DNA of 11,017 nucleotides from an uncultured Bacteroidales bacterium. GTDB lineage: Bacteria > Bacteroidota > Bacteroidia > Bacteroidales > Paludibacteraceae. The stretch lies in NCBI GenBank assembly GCA_903873355.1, contig CAIQOG010000023.1, positions 1 through 11,017 of the forward strand. Direction: 5' to 3'. Each line of letters begins with the position of its first letter. Within the stretch, counting starts at the first letter, position 1. Both the position numbers and the translations under genes were made by a program. The notes beneath the pieces are model-generated. The model was not told where the DNA came from. It was given only the letters and a program-made list of their open reading frames with translations, and did no database searches. Positions 1 through 7,276 of the stretch are shown here, piece after piece.

Positions 1-67
1 AAGTAGAAAACCTAAATCTGCTGGCGTTTATTTTGTCTAAATCATTGCTAAAATGGACACAACTACA

Positions 68-100
68 CTGCTACCGCGCAATTGCATTGCGTTGTACTGC
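68..100 (+). repeat. Hairpin repeat, copy 1 (left of the lipoprotein gene)
   Basis: This 33-bp unit begins CTGCTA and ends TACTGC. It contains a perfect 6-bp stem, CGCAAT (77-82) with ATTGCG (86-91), closed by a TGC loop. The outer bases 72-74 also pair with 94-96 across a mismatch. A diverged copy lies at 888-921 in the same orientation. One stem pair differs in a compensatory way (A80-T88 here, G900-C908 there), which suggests the folded form is maintained. It resembles REP-like palindromes mobilised by IS200-like transposases, but that family link is inference and no such transposase is in the window. Confidence 0.6.
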
Positions 101-204
101 TTAAAACAGAAAATAAATATAGCCACATGATAGAATTCGTGAGGCAGCAAGAAAACAAAGATTTTAAAGTTTGGTTTGAAGTTCACCAAAATCAATATAT
201 ATTT

Positions 205-876
205 ATGAAAAAGATTCTTCTATTATGTTGCCTGTTATTATGGCTTGTGTCATGTAATAACGATATAGATTATTCAGGAACATACAAAGCTTCAAAATAC
301 GAGACAGGTAATCTTCAGTTGTTTGCGAAAAGTGGGGAAATTACAAACAGTAATCTGATTAATAACTTTGTGTCACGTCATCAATCGACCTTATCTGTAA
401 TATATGGAAATTGGTATGAAACGATTTTATTAGAACCTGCCAAAGTACTTTTTTTATCGTCGCAGGAAGCTGAGTTTTCATTTGTTGGTATCCACTCAGT
501 AGATGTATTAAAAAAAGACAATACAATTTATCTACAAGAGAAAGATACTTTTGATACTGGTTTACGTTATAATGATTATCCGTCAAAACAACTATCTGTA
601 TATGATGCTATGTTAAAGTACAGAGAGTTTTACAGAGATACATTTCAGTTGAAAGTTGGTAGTAGCATTTACGGTATAAGGATAAGAAAATGTTATTATT
701 TAATTCAATCAGGCAGTGTAATAAATATGCCGTTTCTGAATTATTGGTATTTTCAGCCATATTCAACTCAGTATGGAGGAATTATAAACAATGTTTTTGA
801 TAGTAGTTGTATTGAATTATTTGGAGAAAAAGATACACTTGCCATTCAACAGAATCAGGTAATTTTTAAAAAATGA
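205..876 (+). CDS. Putative lipoprotein of unknown function
   Basis: The predicted product is 223 residues. It opens with a lipoprotein signal peptide: basic MKK, a Leu/Cys-rich core, then lipobox LVSC with Cys17 as the predicted lipidated residue. The start at 205 was chosen because it places this signal at the N-terminus. An open frame runs further upstream (ATG at 127, TTG at 82) but adds residues that make no sense before a signal peptide. After Cys17 come Asn-Asn-Asp-Ile-Asp, a mildly acidic start that could favour surface export in Bacteroidota, though it is not a clean match to that signal. The rest looks beta-rich, with many Tyr and Phe residues and no recognised motif. The gene ends with three in-frame stops in a row (TGA TAA TAG). 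It is AT-rich, lies between two related hairpin repeats, and precedes another secreted protein on the same strand. Function unknown. Confidence 0.72.
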   Translation: MKKILLLCCLLLWLVSCNNDIDYSGTYKASKYETGNLQLFAKSGEITNSNLINNFVSRHQSTLSVIYGNWYETILLEPAKVLFLSSQEAEFSFVGIHSVDVLKKDNTIYLQEKDTFDTGLRYNDYPSKQLSVYDAMLKYREFYRDTFQLKVGSSIYGIRIRKCYYLIQSGSVINMPFLNYWYFQPYSTQYGGIINNVFDSSCIELFGEKDTLAIQQNQVIFKK

Positions 877-887
877 TAATAGTCTCG

Positions 888-921
888 CTGCTAATACGCG
901 ATTACATCGCATTGGTACTGC
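888..921 (+). repeat. Hairpin repeat, copy 2 (right of the lipoprotein gene)
   Basis: This 34-bp unit again begins CTGCTA and ends TACTGC. Its stem is GCGAT (898-902) with ATCGC (906-910) and a TAC loop. Between the shared ends about 14 of 20 aligned positions match copy 1 at 68-100. It lies 12 bp past the lipoprotein stop. The stretch that follows, to about 986, contains no gene and no recognisable promoter box. Confidence 0.6.
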
Positions 922-986
922 CCCAGTTCAGCGAAGTCTCCGGCTGTAAGGTTATAATTATGAATTTTAAAAAAAAATAAAGCATT

Positions 987-1994
987 ATGAACTTGAAAAG
1001 AATGTCCTTAATCTGTATTAGCATTATGAGTTTAGCCAATCTGTATGCTCAATCGAAGTATGCTAAAATTGTAGTCTACAGAAACGAATTTAGTCAGGAT
1101 TATGCGAAGGAAAGTTATAAAGTCTACAGCAATGATGTTCTCACAACGACCTTATGGAACTTCAATTTCGAAGAATTTTATATGTCTGAAGGCAACTTCA
1201 AACTAAAAGTCAACGAAGTATATTCTACTGTGTATAATGTAACATGTAAAGCGGAGAAGACCTATTATTTTAGAATAAACAGGGATTTTTCCTTGCCTGA
1301 TAAACCTATCCTTATCACTAAGGTTGACAGTATCAGTGCAGTAAAAGAATTGAAAAATCTTAGAAATAATTCAAAAGGTAACAACAAAACAATTAAGCTT
1401 TACAGACCAAACAGCGCAGGTTTAATTATTGATGTTGGAGTCGGTCTTCAAAGCATTCCAATGTTGAATACAATTAATCATGATTTAGTTTCGATAAGTT
1501 TTGGAGGTGGAGCGAATTTTGGTTTTGGCTATATTTATGAATTCAACGATTACTTTGGATTTGAATCAGGAATAACTCATCAGACTAGCTTTTTGAATAT
1601 GAACCTAACAAATGCTTCAATAAGCTTTGATAGAAATAATATCACTTTCTCCCCTTTTATTACAATTCCGGTAATCAAAAAGAATTCTCAAAGAATTAAA
1701 CTTGCCGGAGGTTTGGACTATTATTTTACATCTCAACTTAATATGGACACAGAAAAGCTAATAAGTGGAATCAAAGATTTATGGTCTTATTCAGATACTT
1801 TTGGATATCATTTTAAAACGGCATATGAGTTTATGCCAAACAAAGATTTTAGAGTTTCTGCAGGATTTGAATATAGAGCTGTAGATTATAAATTCTATTG
1901 GGGTGAAAAATATGCACCAAATGTTGGAACAGAATTAAGCACACCAAGTGGAAATGGAATATTCTTCTGCATGGCATTCAATTATTGCTTTTAA
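987..1994 (+). CDS. Secreted protein: DUF2846-like N-terminal domain plus predicted outer-membrane beta-barrel
   Basis: The product is 335 residues and starts with a signal peptide (MNLKRM, hydrophobic core, likely cleavage near LYA-QS at residue 21). Residues about 25-125 follow the pattern of DUF2846-type domains: a KIVVYR strand, a middle part describing a small exposed value, SEGNFKLKV, then AEKTYYFRI and a late ITKVDS...AVKEL segment. From about residue 140 the sequence turns into alternating Gly- and aromatic-rich strands (for example DVGVGLQ, GFGYIYEF, RVSAGFEYRA) and ends in Phe, as expected for an outer-membrane barrel. The assignment is from pattern recognition, not a search. The start at 987 puts the signal peptide first, and a second Met lies five codons later. 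The gene is 110 bp after the lipoprotein gene on the same strand, with a hairpin repeat between them. Substrate and role are unknown. Confidence 0.72.
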   Translation: MNLKRMSLICISIMSLANLYAQSKYAKIVVYRNEFSQDYAKESYKVYSNDVLTTTLWNFNFEEFYMSEGNFKLKVNEVYSTVYNVTCKAEKTYYFRINRDFSLPDKPILITKVDSISAVKELKNLRNNSKGNNKTIKLYRPNSAGLIIDVGVGLQSIPMLNTINHDLVSISFGGGANFGFGYIYEFNDYFGFESGITHQTSFLNMNLTNASISFDRNNITFSPFITIPVIKKNSQRIKLAGGLDYYFTSQLNMDTEKLISGIKDLWSYSDTFGYHFKTAYEFMPNKDFRVSAGFEYRAVDYKFYWGEKYAPNVGTELSTPSGNGIFFCMAFNYCF

Positions 1995-2082
1995 TTACCT
2001 CACCCAGCCGGATTTGAATATTAATTGAGAAAATGGTTGCGCTGGTTGTTGGGATTGTTATTCCAACAGACTGAAGTTTTGG

Positions 2083-2112
2083 TTGGATACTACATCAAAA
2101 GATCTACCTTTG
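2083..2112 (+). promoter_or_regulatory. Bacteroidota-type promoter for dus
   Basis: A TTG at 2083-2085 (-33 element) is followed after 19 bp by TACCTTTG at 2105-2112, an exact match to the TAnnTTTG -7 consensus of Bacteroidota. Transcription would begin near 2118-2120, giving a leader of roughly 20 nt before the dus ATG. Confidence 0.7.
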
Positions 2113-2137
2113 TAACTTTTTCTCACAAACTTAGCCT

Positions 2138-3076
2138 ATGAAATTCTACCTCGCACCGCTTCAGGGACTTACCGACTGGATTTTTCGTGAATCGTTTAGT
2201 CAGCATATCGTTCAGTTCGACAAGACTTTTACGCCTTTTATCCGTGTGCAGAGTGGGGAATTTTACCGACCAAGTCAGTGTAATGATTTGCTGCCCGAAC
2301 ATAATACTTTTCAAAAGCCTGTTCCACAGTTTCTGGGCAATACAGCTGAATCATTCAAACGATTTGAAGAATTGTGTCTACTGCATGGTTATACTGAAGC
2401 GAACATTAATATGGGTTGCCCCTACCCGATGGTAACCGGCAAACGAATGGGTGCCGGATTACTTTCGCATCCTACCGAAGCAGCAAAATTGCTTGAAAGT
2501 ATTTTTACGGAAACTAAGCTGAAGATTTCCATTAAAACCCGACTTGGACAAGAAAGTGCAGCCGAATTTGAGCCTTTGATTCCGATTTTCAACGACTTTC
2601 CGCTGGAAGAACTGATTATTCATCCACGCATTGGCAAGCAACAATATAAAGGCAGTGTAGATTTAGATGATTTTGCCCGATATGCACCGCAGTTAAAGCA
2701 TCCGGTTTGCTATAATGGAGATATTCTGAATGTGGCTGATATAGAGAAAGTACAATCGTTAGCACCTCTAATCGAGCGGTTTATGATTGGTCGCGGCATT
2801 TTGCAAAATCCTTTTCTATTGGCCGAAATCAGAAAACAAGAACTTACACAAGCCGAAAAAGTGAAAATATTACGCAACTTTCATATTTCCATCATCGAAC
2901 TTTCAAAACAGAAATACTCGGGCGATTTACATTTGCTCAAACGCTTTGAAGAACTGTGGGAATATCATGCCAACCAATTTGAAAACGGGCATAAAATCTA
3001 CAAACTGGTGAAAAAGTGCAAAACACAGGCACAATATGAAGCCGTGATTTTCAAAGCAATCAATGAACTGGAATAA
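2138..3076 (+). CDS. dus: tRNA-dihydrouridine synthase
   Basis: This FMN-dependent enzyme reduces specific uridines to dihydrouridine in tRNA in the cytoplasm. The 312-residue product has the family layout: a TIM barrel opening with LAPLQGLTD (residues 5-13), then NMGCP (91-95) with the expected catalytic Cys94. SIKTRLG (131-137) and IIHPR (160-164, His162) follow. NGD (193-195) and MIGRGILQNP (216-225) fit the FMN phosphate-binding end of the barrel. A helical C-terminal region follows from about residue 235. The N-terminus beginning almost directly with the first barrel strand resembles DusC-type proteins, but I do not assign a subfamily or a target position. It has its own promoter and a short leader, and it converges on tag across a paired-arm repeat. 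No residue looks abnormal. Confidence 0.93.
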   Translation: MKFYLAPLQGLTDWIFRESFSQHIVQFDKTFTPFIRVQSGEFYRPSQCNDLLPEHNTFQKPVPQFLGNTAESFKRFEELCLLHGYTEANINMGCPYPMVTGKRMGAGLLSHPTEAAKLLESIFTETKLKISIKTRLGQESAAEFEPLIPIFNDFPLEELIIHPRIGKQQYKGSVDLDDFARYAPQLKHPVCYNGDILNVADIEKVQSLAPLIERFMIGRGILQNPFLLAEIRKQELTQAEKVKILRNFHISIIELSKQKYSGDLHLLKRFEELWEYHANQFENGHKIYKLVKKCKTQAQYEAVIFKAINELE

Positions 3077-3107
3077 GGTTTTACAAGCTACCAACTCTTA
3101 ATAAACT

Positions 3108-3221
3108 GCCCCAAGCCCCTAAAGGGGATGTTTAATTACTAACGTCTCGTATTTCAATATATTTAAATTAGTTGGAAATCACTTCGCACACACTCTTTAC
3201 ATCCCCATTAGGGCTTGGGGC
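3108..3221. repeat. Paired-arm CCCCTAAAGGGG element, copy 1
   Basis: The left arm (3108-3131) and right arm (3199-3221) are near-perfect inverted copies, differing by one indel and one substitution, across a 67-bp AT-rich spacer. The left arm contains CCCCTAAAGGGG, itself a palindrome. The right arm has the decayed form read as CCCTAATGGGG on the opposite strand. The copy sits between the convergent genes dus and tag, so as RNA it could fold into one long hairpin from either side and act as a bidirectional terminator. No long T-run follows either arm. Related copies are at 7277-7373 and 9394-9525. Confidence 0.75.
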
Positions 3222-3260
3222 GGTATTCTGTTTTTAGATTTTCCCAATCTATTATGCTAT

Positions 3261-3286
3261 CAACTCTCAACTCTTAACTGTCAACT
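3261..3286. repeat. Short imperfect CAACTCT-type repeats at the tag 3' end
   Basis: CAACTCT is followed directly by CAACTCTTAA, then CTGTCAACT, running into the tag stop codon (TAG on the minus strand, 3285-3287). A single related CAACTCTTA also lies at 3092-3100, left of the paired-arm element. It is a low-complexity intergenic repeat with no function visible. Confidence 0.45.
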
Positions 3287-3845
3287 ATTTACAAAGGCAT
3301 CCTTCCAAATGGTCGTTTACCATACCCGCAGCCTGCATAAAAGCGTAGCAAATGGTAGAACCCACGAACTTAAAACCGCGTTTGATAAGGCCTTTGCTCA
3401 TAGCATCCGACTCGGGCGATTTGGCTGGGATTTCAGCATTGCAGGTGGGATGATTCATGATGGTTTTTCCGCCGGTGAATTGCCATATATAGCGGTCGAA
3501 GGTGCCGAACTCAGCCTGAACATGCAAAAAAGCCTGAGCGTTGGTGACTGTTGCACGGATTTTGGCCTGATTGCGGATAATTCCAACATTCTGCATTAAT
3601 TCCTGAATCTTAGCTTCATCATAAATTGCTACTTTTTCTGCTTCAAAATTATCAAAAGCAACGCGAAAATTTTCCCGCTTGTGAAGCACTATTTTCCACG
3701 TAAGCCCCGCCTGAAAAGCATCGAGCACCATAAATTCAAACAATTTCCGGTCGTCGTGAAGCGGAACGCCCCATTCTTCATTGTGGTATCGGAGCATGCG
3801 TTCATCCTGTCCCGGCCAACTGCAATTGGTTAATTCGTTATTCAT
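3285..3845 (-). CDS. tag: DNA-3-methyladenine glycosylase I
   Basis: The enzyme excises 3-methyladenine from alkylated DNA as the first step of base-excision repair. The 186-residue product matches the Tag family along its whole length: NCSW near the N-terminus, YHNEEWGVP (20-28), the helix-hairpin-helix region with FQAGLTW (44-50) and KREN, NVGIIRNQAKI in the middle, and RGFKFVGSTICYAFMQA near the end. The zinc-site residues of the family are present as Cys8, His21, His179 and Cys183. The position of E. coli Glu38, in the base-binding pocket, is Asp42 here, a conservative change. The first seven residues are longer than in E. coli and arise partly from a 7-bp tandem repeat at the start codon. 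The gene is transcribed leftward from a promoter that overlaps the neighbouring HD-domain gene. Confidence 0.93.
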   Translation of the reverse strand: MNNELTNCSWPGQDERMLRYHNEEWGVPLHDDRKLFEFMVLDAFQAGLTWKIVLHKRENFRVAFDNFEAEKVAIYDEAKIQELMQNVGIIRNQAKIRATVTNAQAFLHVQAEFGTFDRYIWQFTGGKTIMNHPTCNAEIPAKSPESDAMSKGLIKRGFKFVGSTICYAFMQAAGMVNDHLEGCLCK

Positions 3846-3861
3846 AGTTCATAATTCATAA
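3834..3861 (-). repeat. 7-bp tandem repeat covering the tag start codon
   Basis: Read on the plus strand, the units are TTCGTTA, TTCATAG, TTCATAA, TTCATAA. On the coding (minus) strand the last three each present an ATG. The first two ATGs open four- to five-codon frames that stop at once (ending TGA and TAA). Only the third, at 3845-3843, reads into tag. A change in unit number would not simply preserve this arrangement, because 7 is not a multiple of 3. Confidence 0.6.
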
Positions 3862-3891
3862 ATATTTACCTGCTTACAAGTAGAATTATTG

Positions 3892-3899
3892 TAATTTTG
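3892..3899 (+). promoter_or_regulatory. Probable -7 box for the HD-domain gene
   Basis: TAATTTTG matches TAnnTTTG exactly and lies 37 bp before the ATG at 3937. The expected -33 position (about 3870-3872) reads CTG, not TTG, so the upstream element is weak. Confidence 0.5.
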
Positions 3900-3916
3900 C
3901 TTTCCAAATTTAGCTG

Positions 3917-3947
3917 CAAAGTTAGAATTCTTTTATATGGATTCAAA
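3917..3947 (-). promoter_or_regulatory. Bacteroidota-type promoter for tag, overlapping the divergent gene
   Basis: On the minus strand a TTTG (3947-3944) is followed after 19 bp by TAACTTTG (3924-3917), both matching the -33/-7 consensus. The -33 element lies inside the first codons of the divergent HD-domain gene, which starts at 3937. A second minus-strand box, TAAATTTG, is at 3912-3905. The leader to the tag start at 3845 would be about 65 nt. Confidence 0.65.
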
Positions 3948-4491
3948 AATAAATATAAATACGCTCGAAATAATAAAGAAATATTATCCTGAAGGAAGTG
4001 AAATTTATCAGGTATTGGTTGTTCACAGCGAGCAGGTACGCGATAAAGCCATCGAAATAGCCAATCGGCATCCTGAGTTGGGGCTTGATAAACAATTTCT
4101 TGACCAGGCAGCGATGCTACATGATATTGGCATTTTTCTATGCGATGCGCCCCGGATTCATTGTCATGGCGAGCATCAGTATGTGCAGCATGGATATCTG
4201 GGAGCTGATCTTTTGCGGGCTGAAGGGTTGGAGCGGCATGCGCTGGTTTGCGAGCGACATACAGGTGTTGGTCTGACGTTGGAAATGATTCAACAAACCA
4301 ACCTGCCACTTCCACACCGCGAAATGTGTCCGGTAAGTCTGGAAGAACAGGTGATTTGCTATGCAGATAAATTTTACTCCAAAACGCTGTTATACAAAAC
4401 TCATCCGATTGAACAAATTCGGGAATATCTGAACAGATACGGAGCCTGGGAAGTCAGGAAATTTGATGATTGGCACAAACTTTTCGAATGA
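3937..4491 (+). CDS. HD-domain metal-dependent phosphohydrolase
   Basis: The 184-residue product carries the HD-domain pattern: His30, the His62-Asp63 doublet in AMLHDIGIF, further histidines at 85 and 108 (ERHTGVGLT), and Asp144 in VICYADKFYSK. These fit a divalent-metal site for hydrolysis of phosphate esters, probably cytosolic since no signal or membrane segment is seen. The run GVGLT...LPLP...CPVSLEEQVICYADKF resembles a widespread family of small uncharacterised HD proteins, often annotated only as phosphohydrolase. The substrate is unknown. The start at 3937 follows a TAATTTTG box with a leader of about 30 nt. The gene is divergent from tag. Its TGA (4489-4491) is separated by a single base from the stop of the convergent DUF3078 gene. 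Confidence 0.85.
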   Translation: MDSKININTLEIIKKYYPEGSEIYQVLVVHSEQVRDKAIEIANRHPELGLDKQFLDQAAMLHDIGIFLCDAPRIHCHGEHQYVQHGYLGADLLRAEGLERHALVCERHTGVGLTLEMIQQTNLPLPHREMCPVSLEEQVICYADKFYSKTLLYKTHPIEQIREYLNRYGAWEVRKFDDWHKLFE

Positions 4492-4492
4492 T

Positions 4493-5884
4493 TTAGAGGA
4501 ACTTGTGCGAAAAACCTACACTTAGGAATTGTTTGAACTGTAATCGTGCCGGCGAGCCGTCTTTTTCAATAATGGTGTTATCGTAGCGTGGATTAAGCGA
4601 AATACGTGTTGACAGGAAACGGTTGATAGCCATATTAGCCACAATTTCCCAGTCGATTTCGACCTTTTGATAATTGGTATAGAATGAAAACCGTGAATCG
4701 AGTTGTATTTCCTTAGTAATTTGATTTGAATAAGTTACTTTAAACGAACTACCTATTTCACTCAACACATTTTGTCCGGTTTTTATCCCGAAAAGATTTG
4801 GATCAATTGGGTTGTTTGTCACCGGCTCAACAACAGGATTCACGAAAATGTATTTATAAGTAAAAGGAGAAACCATTACCGACAGAATTTTTTCATACTT
4901 ATAATCCAGACCAACACCCACATTCAGACGTACAGGTGCCAGAAAAGCAGCTTTCAGCGTATATGAATTGATACCTTTAAAACTGTTGAAGAATTGTGTT
5001 GAAAAATCGACCGAACCACTGTAGAAAAAATTACCACCGGCTTTAATACCAAGTTTGCTGTTGATTCTGAAAATATCATCATTCGTGCTGAGCCAGTGAA
5101 TGGTATCGCCCGAAACAGAGTTAAATCCCATACGCCATTCTGCAAAATTATCCCACTGAATACTTTTTTTGTCATCGTAAATTAGTTGTCCGCTCAGAAT
5201 GCCAAGTACGGCCAGATTTGAGTTACCGCCCTGATACCAATTGGCCGAAATTACACTTTCTGAGAATTGTGCCTGCGAATTCAACTTATATTGCCAGGGT
5301 CCAATTTGTGGGTTCTTTATCACAAGTTTAGCAGCTTTCACCGGTGTTTCATCCTCATTTTCTAATTCTATTTCGGTAATAGGTTTTTTTGAAATAATCC
5401 GTACGTGGTTTGTGTTGGGGTCAGGCAGTTCATCAAATGTCATTATATAAACATGAGCTGCTTTGCGCGTTAATTCATCCCTGGTGGTTTTTCGAAGTTC
5501 TGCAATTATCTCTTCGGGAGTTTCTTGTATCTTGCAATCCGTTTTTTTGCCATAAAGCAAGGTTTTTACATCCGTTTTTAAATGGATTTTATCTTTATTG
5601 GTCAATCCGTTGTAAACTAATTCGATAAAGAAAGGATTTGCAAGCAGAAGTACCGAATCAATTTTTAATGACTCTGCTTTTTGCTGCGAAACGGAATCAG
5701 AAGAAGTTATTTTGGTTGATTTCGATACAGTATCACCCAATGCCGACTGTACCAAACTGTCGATATTAAGAGATGATGGCTTCGAATTTGATTCAATTGG
5801 TGGGGGCTGATTAAGTGTAATCGCCTGAGAGCTAGTAACTAATATCAATAAAAAAACAATCGTAAAAAATACCTTAAACTTCAT
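4493..5884 (-). CDS. DUF3078 family outer-membrane protein
   Basis: The 463-residue product starts with a clear signal peptide (MKFKVFFTIVFLLILVTSSQA, likely cleaved after Ala21). A low-complexity Ser/Thr/Asp region runs to about residue 75. A small domain at about 76-170 includes a Cys117 and an FDELPDPN turn. From about 195 it has beta-barrel character beginning with QFSESVISANWYQGGNSN (207-224). The N-W-x-x-G-G-N piece is the hallmark I associate with DUF3078 proteins of Bacteroidota. It ends in FSHKFL. It is probably an outer-membrane protein; no transported molecule or partner is known to me. It lies 44 bp downstream of rmuC on the same strand with no TAnnTTTG box between, so co-transcription with rmuC is likely. 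Confidence 0.83.
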   Translation of the reverse strand: MKFKVFFTIVFLLILVTSSQAITLNQPPPIESNSKPSSLNIDSLVQSALGDTVSKSTKITSSDSVSQQKAESLKIDSVLLLANPFFIELVYNGLTNKDKIHLKTDVKTLLYGKKTDCKIQETPEEIIAELRKTTRDELTRKAAHVYIMTFDELPDPNTNHVRIISKKPITEIELENEDETPVKAAKLVIKNPQIGPWQYKLNSQAQFSESVISANWYQGGNSNLAVLGILSGQLIYDDKKSIQWDNFAEWRMGFNSVSGDTIHWLSTNDDIFRINSKLGIKAGGNFFYSGSVDFSTQFFNSFKGINSYTLKAAFLAPVRLNVGVGLDYKYEKILSVMVSPFTYKYIFVNPVVEPVTNNPIDPNLFGIKTGQNVLSEIGSSFKVTYSNQITKEIQLDSRFSFYTNYQKVEIDWEIVANMAINRFLSTRISLNPRYDNTIIEKDGSPARLQFKQFLSVGFSHKFL

Positions 5885-5928
5885 ATTTTGTAAAAAAAAT
5901 TCATTTCAATTAGTTGCCTGTCTATCTT

Positions 5929-7269
5929 TTACAGCGAACTTTCAAATCCCGTTGGCAGTGATTTGTTACCTGTTTTCGCACCCAATTCTTTGATTTTTTC
6001 GGCAGTTCGGATAATGTTTCCGCTGCCATCTTTCATTTTTTTCATCGCGTCGTCATACGCGTTGGAAGTGCGGTCGATATTGGCTTTTATCCTGGCCATA
6101 TCTTCTGCAAAACCAATAAATTTATCGTATAATGCACCGCTCAACCGTGCAATTTCCTGTGCGTTTTTGGTCTGATTTTCCTGCTTCCAGATAGACGAAA
6201 TAGTTCTGAGTGTTGCTAACAATGTTGTCGGACTAACAATCACAATTTTCTTTTCCCAGGCGTAAGCAAAAATATCACTATCACCCTGCACGGCTACCGA
6301 AAACGAAGCTTCAATGGGCAAAAACATTAACACAAAATCGGGTGTATTGAGGTTTTGTGCATTCTGATAATTTTTTTCGCTCAACAGTTTCACATGACTG
6401 CGCAACGAATTGATATGATCTTTTAAATATGTTACCCGTTGTTCATCGGTTTCTGCCGACATCAGTCGTTCATAAGCCACCAATGAAACTTTCGAATCGA
6501 TAATAATATGCTTATTATCAGGCAAATGAAGAATAACGTCAGGACGTTGCACGTTAGCATCATTTCCTTCAATCACTTCTTCGCGTTCGTATTCCTGACC
6601 TTTCGTCAATCCCGAGCGCTCCAACACACGTTCCAAAATTACCTCACCCCAGTTTCCCTGTTTTTTTACATCGCCTTTCAATGCCTTGGTCAGGTTGTTA
6701 GCATCTTCACTTACTTTGGCATTAAGTTCGCTGAGCTTCTTCACCTCTTCTTTCAGGCTGATTTTGTCTCGTAACTCTTTGTCGTACGTTTCATCCACTT
6801 TTTTCTCGAAACTCTGAATTCGTTCTTTGAGTGGATTTAAAATTTCACTCAGATTTTTATGGTTTGATGCCGAAAATTCATCCGAACGTTCTTTCAGAAT
6901 TTTAGTGGCAATGTTCTCAAATTCAGTGGTTAAGCGTTTTTGAAGCGCTTCAATTTCAGCTTTCTGATTTTCGAGCTTCTCTGCCAGATTTTCATTGACG
7001 GTTTTCAGCGTAGCAACTTCTATGCCACGATTGTTGGCAAGTTCCTGCTGTTGTGTGAGTTCATGTAAAGTACGTTCGAAGTCTTCCGTTTTGTTTTTTA
7101 GCTTTTCTTCCGCTACACGAAGGATTGTATTGGCTTCATTAAGTGCTTCAGTCAGCTTTTTCTCATTGATTTCCACTGAGTTTTGAAGATTGTTTTGTTT
7201 GCGCGACAAAATTATCCACGCCGAAAGAAAACCTGCTATCAGCGCGAAAATTGCAAGGATGTATTCCAT
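5929..7269 (-). CDS. rmuC: DNA recombination protein RmuC homologue
   Basis: The product is 446 residues from the chosen start. One N-terminal membrane helix (residues about 3-21) is followed by a long coiled coil rich in Glu, Lys, Leu and Asn (about 25-200), and then the RmuC domain. That domain shows QGNWGE (204-209), LERSGL, RPDVILHLPD (242-251) and IIIDSKVSL (255-263), whose D/E-x-K pattern fits the PD-(D/E)XK nuclease-like fold. Later come DFVLMFLPIE and VIVSPTTLLATLRT. In E. coli RmuC limits certain inverted-repeat rearrangements; the mechanism is unsettled. The frame is open a further five codons upstream (ATG at 7284), but that start lies inside the repeat arm. The start at 7269 gives a normal signal-anchor N-terminus. 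It is probably transcribed with the upstream ribbon-helix-helix gene and the downstream DUF3078 gene. Confidence 0.9.
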   Translation of the reverse strand: MEYILAIFALIAGFLSAWIILSRKQNNLQNSVEINEKKLTEALNEANTILRVAEEKLKNKTEDFERTLHELTQQQELANNRGIEVATLKTVNENLAEKLENQKAEIEALQKRLTTEFENIATKILKERSDEFSASNHKNLSEILNPLKERIQSFEKKVDETYDKELRDKISLKEEVKKLSELNAKVSEDANNLTKALKGDVKKQGNWGEVILERVLERSGLTKGQEYEREEVIEGNDANVQRPDVILHLPDNKHIIIDSKVSLVAYERLMSAETDEQRVTYLKDHINSLRSHVKLLSEKNYQNAQNLNTPDFVLMFLPIEASFSVAVQGDSDIFAYAWEKKIVIVSPTTLLATLRTISSIWKQENQTKNAQEIARLSGALYDKFIGFAEDMARIKANIDRTSNAYDDAMKKMKDGSGNIIRTAEKIKELGAKTGNKSLPTGFESSL

Positions 7270-7276
7270 AAATTTG

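Noticed and set aside
82..204. Upstream extension of the lipoprotein frame (TTG at 82, ATG at 127)
   Set aside because: It would bury a clear lipoprotein signal peptide behind 26-41 residues. It also overlaps the hairpin repeat. The ATG at 205 is the sensible start.
2049..2066. Short inverted repeat TTGGGAT/ATTCCAA after the barrel protein gene, possible terminator
   Set aside because: The stem is 7 bp with a wobble and no T-run follows, so a terminator is not supported.
3309..3599. Open frame of 96 codons on the plus strand opposite tag
   Set aside because: It is the complement of a well-supported enzyme gene and has no independent motif or start context.
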